Part shown: positions 1 to 7,750 of the stretch, in pieces | Numbering within the stretch: the first letter of the stretch is position 1 | Layout of the letters: every line of letters starts with the position of its first letter | Source: Rhabdaerophilum sp. SD176 | Lineage (GTDB): Bacteria; Pseudomonadota; Alphaproteobacteria; Rhizobiales; Beijerinckiaceae | DNA length: 64,000 nucleotides | Direction: 5' to 3' | Assembly: GCF_030143245.1 (NCBI RefSeq) | Contig: NZ_JARJNS010000005.1 | Coordinates: forward strand, 62,001-126,000 | Notes under the pieces: model-generated | Database searches by the model: none | What the model saw: the letters and a program-made list of their open reading frames with translations, nothing else | What the model was told of the DNA's origin: nothing | Made by a program: the position numbers and the translations under genes

Positions 1-1
1 G

Positions 2-331
2 CGCCGTGCCGGCGTCCTCTCGCGCCATCGGCACCCGCAGCCGGTGCATGGCTATGTGCTCAAGGGTCAATGGCGCTATCTTGAGCATGACTGGGTTGCA
101 ACCGAGGGTTCCTATGTCTACGAGGCGCCCGGCGAGACGCACACGCTGGTCGTTGATCCGCATGTCGAGGAGATGATCACGATGTTCCAGGTCAACGGCG
201 CGATGATCTACTGTGATCCGGACGGCAAGTGCACCGGTTATGACGACGTCTTCACGCGGATCGACAAATGCCGCAAGCATTACGCAGCCAACGGGCTTGG
301 CGAAGGCTATGTCGACCAGTTCATCCGCTGA
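2..331 (+). CDS. 2,4'-dihydroxyacetophenone dioxygenase-like cupin (5' truncated)
   Basis: The reading frame is open from the left edge of the window, so the true start lies outside; 109 codons and the stop are visible. The visible part contains HRHPQPVHGYV followed by a hydrophobic strand and later GETHTLVV, the metal-ligand histidines and beta-strand spacing of a cupin. The pattern recalls the 2,4'-dihydroxyacetophenone dioxygenase family, non-heme iron enzymes that cleave a C-C bond next to a ketone. The substrate here is unknown, because many family members act on other small acids or ketones. It reads in the same direction as the osmC gene 42 bp downstream. Confidence 0.7.
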   Translation, partial: RRAGVLSRHRHPQPVHGYVLKGQWRYLEHDWVATEGSYVYEAPGETHTLVVDPHVEEMITMFQVNGAMIYCDPDGKCTGYDDVFTRIDKCRKHYAANGLGEGYVDQFIR

Positions 332-373
332 AGCGGCCGGCGTGATTATCAGGAACAGGAAGGCAGGGTTGGC

Positions 374-793
374 ATGAAGGCACGGGCAAAACTCATCGAA
401 GGCATGGCCTTCCTCGGCGAAGCCGGGTCCGGTCACGGTGTCATCATGGACGGTGCGCCCGAATACGGGGGCCGCAACCTCGGCTTCCGGCCGATGGAAC
501 TGCTGCTGGTTGGCATGGCCGGCTGCACCGCCTTCGATGTGGTCAATATCCTGCGGAAAGGCCGGGAGGACGTTGCGGATTGCGTGGTCGAGGTCAGCGC
601 CAGCCGCGCCGACGAGGACCCGAAGGTCTTCACCACGCTGCATCTGGTCTACCGCGTGAAGGGCCGGAACCTCTCGCCGGCCAAGGTCGAGCGGGCCATC
701 TCGCTCTCGAAGGAGAAATACTGCTCCGCCTCGATCATGCTGGGGAAGACCGCGAAGATCACCCACGAATTCCATGTCGAGGCCTCGGAATGA
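374..793 (+). CDS. OsmC family protein (organic hydroperoxide reductase-like)
   Basis: This 139-residue protein has the OsmC/Ohr fold signature: a redox cysteine in the helix GMAGCTAFD (Cys51) and a second in KYCSAS (Cys117), the pair that reduces organic hydroperoxides or binds thiol-reactive acyl groups. The motif GFRPMELLLVGMAGC is closer to the YhfA-like OsmC branch than to Ohr. It should be cytoplasmic, since no signal sequence is present. Its last codon overlaps the start of the downstream rhodanese gene (ATGA), so the two are probably translated together. The physiological electron donor cannot be read from sequence. Confidence 0.88.
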   Translation: MKARAKLIEGMAFLGEAGSGHGVIMDGAPEYGGRNLGFRPMELLLVGMAGCTAFDVVNILRKGREDVADCVVEVSASRADEDPKVFTTLHLVYRVKGRNLSPAKVERAISLSKEKYCSASIMLGKTAKITHEFHVEASE

Positions 794-1635
794 CCGGCCT
801 GTCAGGCCTTGTCTCGGCAGAGGCGCTGGAAGCCCTTGCAGGCAAGCCGGAGACGGTGCTGCTCGATATCCGGCTTCCGGCCGATGGCGGCCGCGCCGCC
901 TTCGAGGAAGCGCATATCCCGGGTGCTGTCTTCTCCGATTATGCTGCCGATGGCTGGCGCCAGCGGGTGGGGCAGGTGCCCGGTCTGCTGCCGGAGGCGG
1001 ATCATCTCGCCCGGTTGTTCGGGGCGCTCGGAATCGCCCCCGGGAGCCAGATTATCCTGATCCCGCTCGGGGCCAGCGCCAACGACTTCGCAGCCGCGGC
1101 CCGCGCCTGCTGGACGCTGCGGCTGGCCGGCCATGCGGGTGTAGCCATTCTCGACGGAGGCACGAGAGGCTGGCAGGCTGCGGGAAAGCCGGTCGAGAGC
1201 GGGCCCGGCGCCACAATCAAGGCATGTGCACCCTATCCGATCCGCTGGAAGCCGGGCCTGCGTGCGCTGGCAGAGGACGTGATCGAGGCGCTGGATCAGG
1301 GCTCACCGCTGGTCGATGCCCGGAATGCTTCTTATTTTGCCGGCCGCGAGAAGGCCCCCGAAGCCCGGATTGCCGGCCATATTCCCGGCGCCCGCTCGCG
1401 CGACTATACGAGCCTGTTTGATCCCGGGACCGGCCGCCTGCTGCCGCGTGCTGCGCTGGACGCCGCCTTCGCGGAGATCCACGGCCAGCCGGTCATCCAT
1501 TATTGCAATACCGGGCACACCGCAGCGCTGAACTGGTTCGTCCTGAGCGAGATCCTCGGCGAAACGGCGCGGCTCTATGATGGCTCCATGACCGAATGGA
1601 CACAGGATCCCGCGCGCCCGGTCGCGACGGCCTGA
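790..1635 (+). CDS. Two-domain sulfurtransferase (rhodanese family)
   Basis: This 281-residue protein carries two rhodanese domains. The N-terminal, probably inactive one includes LLDIRLPADGG and IPGAVFSDY; the catalytic one includes LVDARNASYF and the active loop HYCNTGHTA, whose Cys takes up the persulfide sulfur. E. coli SseA has CGSGVTA at this loop, so the CNTGHTA version marks a different substrate class. The start used is the ATG at 790 overlapping the osmC stop codon (ATGA); a longer frame upstream merely shadows osmC. Likely activity is thiosulfate or 3-mercaptopyruvate sulfur transfer, but the donor is unproven. Confidence 0.88.
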   Translation: MTGLSGLVSAEALEALAGKPETVLLDIRLPADGGRAAFEEAHIPGAVFSDYAADGWRQRVGQVPGLLPEADHLARLFGALGIAPGSQIILIPLGASANDFAAAARACWTLRLAGHAGVAILDGGTRGWQAAGKPVESGPGATIKACAPYPIRWKPGLRALAEDVIEALDQGSPLVDARNASYFAGREKAPEARIAGHIPGARSRDYTSLFDPGTGRLLPRAALDAAFAEIHGQPVIHYCNTGHTAALNWFVLSEILGETARLYDGSMTEWTQDPARPVATA

Positions 1636-1654
1636 GGCCGCCGCGCCGTCAGGC
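1630..1654. terminator. Possible bidirectional terminator between convergent genes
   Basis: An inverted repeat GCCTGA / TCAGGC (1630-1635 and 1649-1654) with a GC-rich loop spans the 13-bp gap between the convergent rhodanese and metZ genes. Both stop codons lie in the arms. There is no T-run, so this is a weak call. Confidence 0.25.
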
Positions 1655-2842
1655 AACGCGGAGCGCTTCGGCGAGATCGGCCTTCAGGTCATCCGGATGT
1701 TCCAGCCCGACCGAAAGCCTCACCAGCCCATCACCTACGCCCATCGAGGCGCGGACATCCGGGGTAAAACGCTGATGCGTGGTCGTTGCCGGATGGACAG
1801 CAAGGCTCTTGGCATCGCCGAGATTGTTCGAGATCCGGAAGATCCGCAGCGCGTTGAGGAACCGGAAGGCCGCCGCCTTGCCGCCCTCGACCTCCAGCGC
1901 GATCAGTGTCGAAGGCCCGCCCATCTGCCGGGCGATGATCTCGGCCTGCGGATGGTCCTTGCGGCCGGGGAAAATCAGCCGCGTGACCTTCTTCTGGTCG
2001 GCCAGCCAATCCGCCAGCAGGCTGGCACTGCGGGTCTGGCGCTCGACCCGCAGGGAAAGGGTCTCGAGGCCCTTCAGCAGCACCCAGGCATTGAACGGCG
2101 ACATGGCCGGCCCGGTCTGGCGCAACAGGGTATGGATATGCGTGTTGATGAACTCCTCGGAAGCGAGGATCACACCGCCGAGGCAGCGGCCCTGCCCGTC
2201 AATATGCTTGGTCGCGGAATAGGTGACACAATCCGCCCCGAGCGCCAGCGGCTTCTGCCAGACTGGCGTGGCGAAGACATTATCGACGACAAGCTTGGCG
2301 CCGGCCGATTTCGCGATCGCCGCCACGGCCTCGATGTCGATGACCTCGAGCGTCGGGTTGGCCGGGCTTTCAAGGAAGAACACCTTCGTGTTCGGCCGGA
2401 TCGCCGCGCGCCAGGCCGCAAGGTCGGTGCCGTCGATCAAGGTGGATTCGATCCCGTAGCGCGGCAGGTGCTCTTCCACCACATAGCGGCAGGATCCGAA
2501 CAGCGCCCGCGCGGCAACGATATGGTCCCCCGCCCGGAGGAGACCCATCAGCGCCGCCGTGACCGCCGCCATCCCTGTGGCCGTGGCCCGCGCGGCCTCC
2601 GCGCCTTCCAGCAGCGCCATGCGCTTTTCGAACATCGCCACGGTGGGGTTCGAGAACCGGGCATAGATATAGCCGGGATCCTCGCCGATGAAGCGCTTCT
2701 CGCATTGCTCCGCGCTCTCGTAGACATGCCCCTGCGTCAGGAACAAAGCCTCGGAGGTCTCGGCGAACTGGGAGCGCAGGGTGCCCCCGTGCACGAGTTC
2801 CGTTTCGAAATGGCGCTTCGGGGTGGAATGCGGATCGGCCAT
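1649..2842 (-). CDS. metZ: O-succinylhomoserine sulfhydrylase
   Basis: This 397-residue enzyme belongs to the Cys/Met metabolism PLP family. It contains the cofactor lysine in SATKHIDGQGR (Lys212), the PLP-phosphate region TGMAAVTAAL and the family segment FSNPTVAMFEKRM. The motifs fit MetZ, which makes homocysteine directly from O-succinylhomoserine and sulfide. Cystathionine gamma-synthase and O-acetylhomoserine sulfhydrylase are close relatives; the HIDGQGR sequence after the lysine favours MetZ. It stands alone on the minus strand, convergent with a sulfurtransferase, which suits a sulfur-assimilation neighbourhood. An inverted repeat lies about 50 bp upstream of the start. Confidence 0.93.
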   Translation of the reverse strand: MADPHSTPKRHFETELVHGGTLRSQFAETSEALFLTQGHVYESAEQCEKRFIGEDPGYIYARFSNPTVAMFEKRMALLEGAEAARATATGMAAVTAALMGLLRAGDHIVAARALFGSCRYVVEEHLPRYGIESTLIDGTDLAAWRAAIRPNTKVFFLESPANPTLEVIDIEAVAAIAKSAGAKLVVDNVFATPVWQKPLALGADCVTYSATKHIDGQGRCLGGVILASEEFINTHIHTLLRQTGPAMSPFNAWVLLKGLETLSLRVERQTRSASLLADWLADQKKVTRLIFPGRKDHPQAEIIARQMGGPSTLIALEVEGGKAAAFRFLNALRIFRISNNLGDAKSLAVHPATTTHQRFTPDVRASMGVGDGLVRLSVGLEHPDDLKADLAEALRVA

Positions 2843-2889
2843 GGCGGGTCTCCGGGACGGCAGGATGCCGACCCATAACCCAGCCCAAA

Positions 2890-2909
2890 TCGTTCGTAAA
2901 GACGAACGA
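2890..2909. promoter_or_regulatory. 8-bp inverted repeat in the metZ/ghrA divergent region
   Basis: The sequence TCGTTCGT-AAAG-ACGAACGA is a perfect inverted repeat with 8-bp arms and a 4-bp spacer, 48-67 bp upstream of metZ and about 100 bp upstream of ghrA. The arms resemble TetR-type operators of the ACGAACG class. As RNA it could also form a hairpin in the metZ leader. Confidence 0.4.
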
Positions 2910-3005
2910 ACGTCCTGTTTGTCGGATTATTGTGGGAGTACCCGGCCGGGCCGGTTGCCCTCGACCCCCGGAAGCCCCTATCACGCTTCAAACATGAGGT
3001 GAGCG

Positions 3006-3950
3006 ATGACGATCCTTTTTGCCGCCGAGGGCTGGGACCCTGCGCCCTGGATCCAGGCCTTCGAAAAGCACGGCGAAGGCCGGCGTGCCGTGATGTCCGT
3101 CGGGCAGGAATTCGACCCGGCCTCCATCCACTATGCCGCCGTCTGGAAGCCCCGGCCCGGCCTTCTGGCCAGCCTGCCGAACCTGCGCGCCATCTTCAAT
3201 CTCGGCGCCGGCGTCGATGCGCTGCTGGCGGACACGACATTGCCGGATGTGCCGATCATCCGCATCGTCAACCCGGATCTGACCGTCCGGATGACGGAGT
3301 GGGTCGTGCTGCAGGCCCTGTTCCATCTCCGTCAGATGCCGGCCTATCAGGCCCAGCAGGCCCGCCGCGAATGGCGCCAGCTGGCCCAGCCCGCCGCGCG
3401 CGAAGTCCGCGTCGGCCTGATGGGATATGGCGTACTCGGCCGGGATTCCGCCGAGGTCCTGCAACGCCTCGGCTTCGATGTTGCGGTCTGGGCGCGGCGG
3501 CCCCAGCCGGAGGCCGATTGCCCGGTCTTTGTCGGGAAGGACGCCCTGCCCGCCTTCCTCGCCCGGACGGACATGCTTGTCGTCCTGCTTCCGCTGACAC
3601 CGGAAACGCGCGGAATTCTGGATCGCACGCTGTTCGAGCGCCTCGCCCGGGATGGCGTTCTCGGCGGGCCGGTATTGATCAATGCCGGCCGCGGCCTGCT
3701 TCAGGTGGAAGCGGATATCCTCGCTGCGCTTGAATCCGGCCTGCTCGCCGGAGCCAGCCTCGATGTCTTCGAAACCGAGCCGCTGCCGGCGACAAGCCCG
3801 CTCTGGACGCATCCGAAGATCGTGATCACGCCGCATGTCGCGGCGGATTCAACGCCGGAAGGGCTGGTGGGCGGCATTCTCGCTGATATCGCCCGCTTCG
3901 AACGGGGCGAGACCCTGCCGAACGAGGTTGACCGCCAGTCCGGCTACTGA
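3006..3950 (+). CDS. ghrA: Glyoxylate/hydroxypyruvate reductase A
   Basis: This 314-residue D-2-hydroxyacid dehydrogenase has the GhrA opening ILFAAEGWDP, a Rossmann motif GYGVLG (residues 140-145), the catalytic Arg in NAGRG (Arg229), Glu in FETEP (Glu258) and His in ITPHVAA (His277). GhrA enzymes reduce glyoxylate to glycolate and hydroxypyruvate to glycerate with NADPH in the cytoplasm. The start at 3006 follows a GAGGTGAG ribosome-binding site. It is divergent from metZ, and its stop lies 6 bp from the stop of the convergent carbonic anhydrase gene. Its presence near a malyl-CoA-lyase-family gene hints at glyoxylate handling. Confidence 0.9.
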   Translation: MTILFAAEGWDPAPWIQAFEKHGEGRRAVMSVGQEFDPASIHYAAVWKPRPGLLASLPNLRAIFNLGAGVDALLADTTLPDVPIIRIVNPDLTVRMTEWVVLQALFHLRQMPAYQAQQARREWRQLAQPAAREVRVGLMGYGVLGRDSAEVLQRLGFDVAVWARRPQPEADCPVFVGKDALPAFLARTDMLVVLLPLTPETRGILDRTLFERLARDGVLGGPVLINAGRGLLQVEADILAALESGLLAGASLDVFETEPLPATSPLWTHPKIVITPHVAADSTPEGLVGGILADIARFERGETLPNEVDRQSGY

Positions 3951-3956
3951 ACAGGG

Positions 3957-4595
3957 TCAGAGCGTTCGCAAAAGGCCGGTCTTCACGTCGAACATCGCGC
4001 CATGCAGGTGCAGCTTGCCCCGTCCGTGGAGGATGTTCACGCAAGGAAAGGTGAGCAGGTTCTCGACCGAGTTTCGGATCGAGGCCACGGCCAGCCTTTC
4101 GGCATAATCATGGTCGCTTTCCTCAACCTGGGCTGGAAGCGATTCCGCCGCCGGCGAGATCAGCGTCATCCACTTGCCGATGAAGTCGCCCGGCGACAGC
4201 GCATCCTCGCTGTCCGGATTGCGCGTACGCCGCACATAGGCATGGACGCCGCCGCAACGGCCATGGCCCATCACGACGATATGTTTCACCCGGAGAGCCT
4301 GCACCGCGAATTCCAGTGCAGCCGAGGTCCCATGCAGCTCGCCATCCGGCGAATAGGGCGGCACGAGATTGGCCACGTTGCGGACAACGAAAACCTCGCC
4401 CGGCCGCGCATCGAAGATCACCTCCGGGGAAACCCGGCTGTCGCAACAGGCGATGATCATGATCTCGGGCTTCTGCCCGTTTTCCGCCATGTCGAACAGG
4501 CGTTCACGCTCCTGCGGCAGCCGCCCGCTCTTGAAGGCGGCATAGCCGTCCAGCAGGCGCTGCGGGAACGGCGTGGTGGGAAGAGGCGCGCTCAT
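3957..4595 (-). CDS. Beta-class carbonic anhydrase
   Basis: This 212-residue enzyme interconverts CO2 and bicarbonate. The zinc ligands are visible as Cys51 in ACCDSRVSPE and His111/Cys114 in GHGRCGGVHAY, with the Asp52-Arg54 dyad of beta carbonic anhydrases. No signal peptide is seen, so it is probably cytoplasmic. It is the last gene of a minus-strand run sbtA-sbtB-(104 bp)-carbonic anhydrase, which suggests that it processes bicarbonate imported by the SbtA-type transporter. The 104-bp gap leaves room for its own promoter. Confidence 0.95.
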   Translation of the reverse strand: MSAPLPTTPFPQRLLDGYAAFKSGRLPQERERLFDMAENGQKPEIMIIACCDSRVSPEVIFDARPGEVFVVRNVANLVPPYSPDGELHGTSAALEFAVQALRVKHIVVMGHGRCGGVHAYVRRTRNPDSEDALSPGDFIGKWMTLISPAAESLPAQVEESDHDYAERLAVASIRNSVENLLTFPCVNILHGRGKLHLHGAMFDVKTGLLRTL

Positions 4596-4699
4596 GGCGC
4601 CGTTATGGCGGGTTCCCGCGTTTCCGCAAGCAGAATTTGCTGCAATGCAGCCAGAGAATATCGGTCGAATTCCCCGCTTTTCCGATGAATCGCCGCGTT

Positions 4700-5011
4700 C
4701 TAGAAGCGCTCGCCGCGCACGACCGCGACATCCCCGACCGTGACAATTCCGATCTGCCGCGACAGCAGTCGCATCACATCGGCAAGGATGGCCTCCACCC
4801 GGCCGGCATCGGTGATGCAGATCAGCATGACCATCTGGCCAGCACCGCCGACCAGCCCGTCACGCGTCCAGCTGCCGGTGCTGCCGCGCCCCGCCAGGAC
4901 GGGCAGGATAGAATAGCCGGTCACGCCCGCCGTCTCGAGCGCGGCCGTCAGCCGGTGGATGGCCGGCGCCTCGACAATGATCTCGATCCGCTTCTTGGGA
5001 TGCATATCCAT
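4700..5011 (-). CDS. PII-like regulator of bicarbonate transport (SbtB-like)
   Basis: This 103-residue protein has the ferredoxin-like PII layout: a first strand KRIEIIVEA, GYSILPVLAGRGS leading into a T-loop around residues 43-56, and a C-terminal strand ending VGDVAVVRGERF. It follows sbtA with stop and start codons overlapping by one base (TGATG), the arrangement known for SbtA/SbtB, in which SbtB senses adenine nucleotides (including cAMP in cyanobacteria) and gates the transporter. The CGPxxC-type C-terminal redox loop of cyanobacterial SbtB is absent. The assignment rests on fold pattern plus context; the ligand is not predictable. Confidence 0.78.
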   Translation of the reverse strand: MDMHPKKRIEIIVEAPAIHRLTAALETAGVTGYSILPVLAGRGSTGSWTRDGLVGGAGQMVMLICITDAGRVEAILADVMRLLSRQIGIVTVGDVAVVRGERF

Positions 5012-5994
5012 CAGGCGCCTCCGGAAACACGTGCGGCGAGGAAGAGATAGAGGGGCAGGCCGATCGTCAGGTTGAACGGGAACGTCACCGCCAGCGACAA
5101 TGTGAGGTAGATCGCCGGCCGCGCCTCGGGCAAGGCGAGGCGCATCGCGGCCGGCACGGCGATATAGGAGGCCGAGGCCGAAAGCGTGATCAGCAAGGCA
5201 GCGCCCCCGGGCGAGAGCGGAAGGACGAGGCAGAAGCCGGCTGCAAGCGCGGCAGAAATCAGGGGCATGTAAAGACCGAAGGCGATCACCGGGAGCGAAA
5301 GCAGTTTTCCGCCCTCGCGCAGCCCCCGCCCGGCAACCAGCCCCATATCCAGCAGGAAGAGGCAGAGAATGCCCCGGAACGGCGCGCCGATGAAGGGATC
5401 GATCATCGCGAGGCCCTTCGGCCCGGTGATGGCGCCGATGATGAAGGAGCCGATCAGCATGACGATCGAGCCGTTGAGGCCGATCTCGCGCAGCAGCGCA
5501 CCGACGGGCTCGCCCCGCCGATCCGGCGCAGCGCGCCGGGCCAGCAGCAGCGCCACCATGATGGCAGGGGTTTCCATGATCGCGGCGACCGCGACGAGAT
5601 AGCCCTCGAAGGGCCAGCCGGCGAGGCGCACGGCTTCCGTGCCGGCCACAAAGGTGACGATCGAGATCGAGCCGTAATGCGCTGCCACGGCGGCCGCATC
5701 AACAGCCGAAAGGCGTGTCGTGAGACGAAGCAGGCCGTACCCGACGAGCGGTATGGCGGCAGAGAGCAGCGCGCCGGCTCCGATCGCTCCGAGCATGCGG
5801 CTGTCAATGCCGGTCCTGTTAATCTCGACACCGCCCTTGAAACCGATGGCCAGCATTAGATAGAGCGCCAGCGCCTTGGCGATGGCCTCGGGCACGGAGA
5901 GGTCGCTCCGGGCCAGCGCCGCGGCAAAACCCAGCACGAAGAACAGCACCATCGGCGAGGTGAGATTGGCAAGCGCGAGATCAAGTCCGGACAT
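5011..5994 (-). CDS. Sodium-dependent bicarbonate transporter, SbtA family
   Basis: This 327-residue inner-membrane protein has about ten hydrophobic segments and the SbtA (DUF897) pattern: an N-terminal NLTSPMVLFFVLGF, then AIGFKGGVE, HYGSISIVTFVAGTEA and a second half containing LFLLDMGLVAGR. Characterised members are high-affinity Na+/HCO3- symporters. The start chosen is the ATG at 5994, which has AAAGGG seven bases upstream; a 12-codon longer frame lacks such a site. It overlaps the PII-like gene and precedes a carbonic anhydrase gene, forming a bicarbonate import module. No Rubisco or carboxysome gene is in the window. Confidence 0.85.
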   Translation of the reverse strand: MSGLDLALANLTSPMVLFFVLGFAAALARSDLSVPEAIAKALALYLMLAIGFKGGVEINRTGIDSRMLGAIGAGALLSAAIPLVGYGLLRLTTRLSAVDAAAVAAHYGSISIVTFVAGTEAVRLAGWPFEGYLVAVAAIMETPAIMVALLLARRAAPDRRGEPVGALLREIGLNGSIVMLIGSFIIGAITGPKGLAMIDPFIGAPFRGILCLFLLDMGLVAGRGLREGGKLLSLPVIAFGLYMPLISAALAAGFCLVLPLSPGGAALLITLSASASYIAVPAAMRLALPEARPAIYLTLSLAVTFPFNLTIGLPLYLFLAARVSGGA

Positions 5995-6030
5995 GCCGCA
6001 CCCTTTGCCGGACGAGGTCTGTGCCGTCAA

Positions 6031-6753
6031 TCACGCGAAGATCGCCATGGGCAAGCCAAACCGGTCGCGGTCGAACGGGTCGGGATGGGCCCGGGCGAGG
6101 CCCGAAGCCACGCGCTGGGCCGTTAGCAGGCAGGCAAATGCGTCCAGCAGGTCATCTGTTCCGGCGCCTCTGGGTGGCGCGGCATCGAGGGCTTCGGAAG
6201 GAATCCCGGCAGCAGCTAGCAGCGTACAGCGTTCCCGCTTGCCCTCGGCGGTCTTCTTCGGATGCTCGAGCGGGCGGCCCTTCAACCGGCGGAAAACCAG
6301 CTCGGGATGGGTTTCGACCACGGGAAAGCCGGGGTGCCGGGGGTCGCGCAGCCACCGATCCAGCTCGCGGATCTTGGGGAAGAGGTTGAAGGCCTGTTTC
6401 GCGATCTTGCGCGGCGGATTGGAGGAGGCGAAAGCCGCGTCACAGGCCTGCCGGTAATCCTCCGCCTTCACCGCCGCCCGGGCCGGGATGGAGAAGACAC
6501 TGGATTGCCGGGCACCGAGCAACGGCCGGACAGCCCGCTCCGCCTTTCGCCCGGAACCCTCGATCCGGTCCGGCAGCCCGATCGGCATGTCGATGGCGAC
6601 GGCCGCCAGTCGGGGTGCGATGCCTTCAAGATCCGCCAGCCGGGGCAGGACGACATGGCGGAGTGTCATGGGCCCGGAAACCCGACCGATCACCACCATC
6701 CAGCCGGACGGGCAGCCATCAATCCCGGCGATCCAGTCGCTTCCGGTTGGCAA
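6031..6753 (-). CDS. DUF429 domain protein (RNase H-like fold)
   Basis: This 240-residue protein has the DUF429 features: the opening WIAGIDGCPSGWMVV, an internal AVAIDMPIGLPD, SVFSIPARAAV, the segment THPELVFRRL and the C-terminal DDLLDAFACLLTA. The acidic residues at these positions fit an RNase H-like metal-binding fold. The function of the family is not established; a nuclease-like role is a guess from the fold. It reads toward the bicarbonate transporter gene 36 bp away and is divergent from the CoA ester lyase gene. Confidence 0.8.
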   Translation of the reverse strand: MPTGSDWIAGIDGCPSGWMVVIGRVSGPMTLRHVVLPRLADLEGIAPRLAAVAIDMPIGLPDRIEGSGRKAERAVRPLLGARQSSVFSIPARAAVKAEDYRQACDAAFASSNPPRKIAKQAFNLFPKIRELDRWLRDPRHPGFPVVETHPELVFRRLKGRPLEHPKKTAEGKRERCTLLAAAGIPSEALDAAPPRGAGTDDLLDAFACLLTAQRVASGLARAHPDPFDRDRFGLPMAIFA

Positions 6754-6807
6754 GCTCGCCCTCCCGCGTTAATCCCAAGGTTCCGCATCGATATTGGCAG
6801 GTGCCTC

Positions 6808-7695
6808 ATGATCGAAAACCCCCCGCCCCGGAAGTTTCGTTCGGTCCTCTATGTGCCTGCCATCAACGAGCGCGCCATTGCGAAGGCGGCGACCCTCCCG
6901 GCCGATGCCATCATCCTCGACCTCGAGGACGCCGTGGCGCCTGACGCCAAGGCCGAAGCCCGGCGCCGCGCGCGTGCCGCGCTGGAAAGCCGCATCCTTG
7001 CGCCGAGAACCGTGATCGTGCGGGTGAATGGCCTGCCGGAAGGGGAACAGACCCACGAATGGCTGGCCGATGATCTCGCCGAGATCGCCGCGGCCGGCGC
7101 GGATGCGGTGCTGTTCCCCAAGATCCGGACCGGTGCCGATGTCGCCCGCGCGGAAGGCCTGCTCGATCACCATTTCGCCCCGGCCTCGCTCCGGCTCTGG
7201 CTGATGATCGAAACCCCGCAGGCCATCCTCAATCTGCGCGATATCGTAACACCGCAGGACGAAAGCCATGGCCGGCTCGAAGCGCTCGTCATGGGAACGA
7301 ATGACCTTGGAAAGGAGATGCGGCTGCCACCCTCTCCGTCACGGTTGCCGCTATTGCAGGCTCTGTCCTCGACGGTTCTGGCCGCGCGGGCGCAGGATCT
7401 GGTTGTCCTCGATGGCGTTTTCGGCCGGATCGAGGACAAGGCCGCCTTCGAGAGCGAGTGCCATCAGGGCCGCGCCCTCGGCTTCGACGGCAAGACGCTG
7501 GTCCATCCCTCGCAGATCGATATCGCCAACCGGGCCTTCTCGCCCACCGAAGCCGAACGCGCGGAGGCAGAAGCCATCGTGAAGGCCTTCGAGAACCCGG
7601 AGAATGTCGGGCGCGCGGTGCTCGTCGTCAACGGCCGGATGGTCGAGGATCTCCATTACCGCGTGGCAAAGCAGGTCCTCGCCCTCGCCGAGTGA
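6808..7695 (+). CDS. HpcH/HpaI-family CoA ester lyase (malyl-CoA lyase/thioesterase type)
   Basis: This 295-residue TIM-barrel enzyme starts RSVLYVPAINERAI and contains ADAIILDLEDAVAP, TVIVRVNG, LMIETPQAILN, MGTNDLGKEM and GFDGKTLVHPSQI, the arginine, glutamate and aspartate positions that bind Mg2+ and the acyl-CoA in the citrate-lyase-beta family. Likely activities are cleavage of malyl-CoA or methylmalyl-CoA to glyoxylate, or malyl-CoA thioesterase; the length is nearer the shorter Mcl2/CitE-like members than Mcl1. The ATG at 6808 is used because the family motif begins directly after it. It is divergent from the DUF429 gene. Confidence 0.85.
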   Translation: MIENPPPRKFRSVLYVPAINERAIAKAATLPADAIILDLEDAVAPDAKAEARRRARAALESRILAPRTVIVRVNGLPEGEQTHEWLADDLAEIAAAGADAVLFPKIRTGADVARAEGLLDHHFAPASLRLWLMIETPQAILNLRDIVTPQDESHGRLEALVMGTNDLGKEMRLPPSPSRLPLLQALSSTVLAARAQDLVVLDGVFGRIEDKAAFESECHQGRALGFDGKTLVHPSQIDIANRAFSPTEAERAEAEAIVKAFENPENVGRAVLVVNGRMVEDLHYRVAKQVLALAE

Positions 7696-7750
7696 GGCTG
7701 CGGACAGATACAGGGTGGTCGGCCTGACCGCTTGTGCCTAGAATGGCAGG

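Noticed and set aside
1697-2878. A 393-codon plus-strand frame opposite metZ
   Set aside because: Composition is arginine- and glycine-rich with no family resemblance; metZ on the other strand is intact.
2843-3005. SAM-II riboswitch upstream of metZ
   Set aside because: I looked for the conserved pseudoknot sequence and found only a simple inverted repeat.
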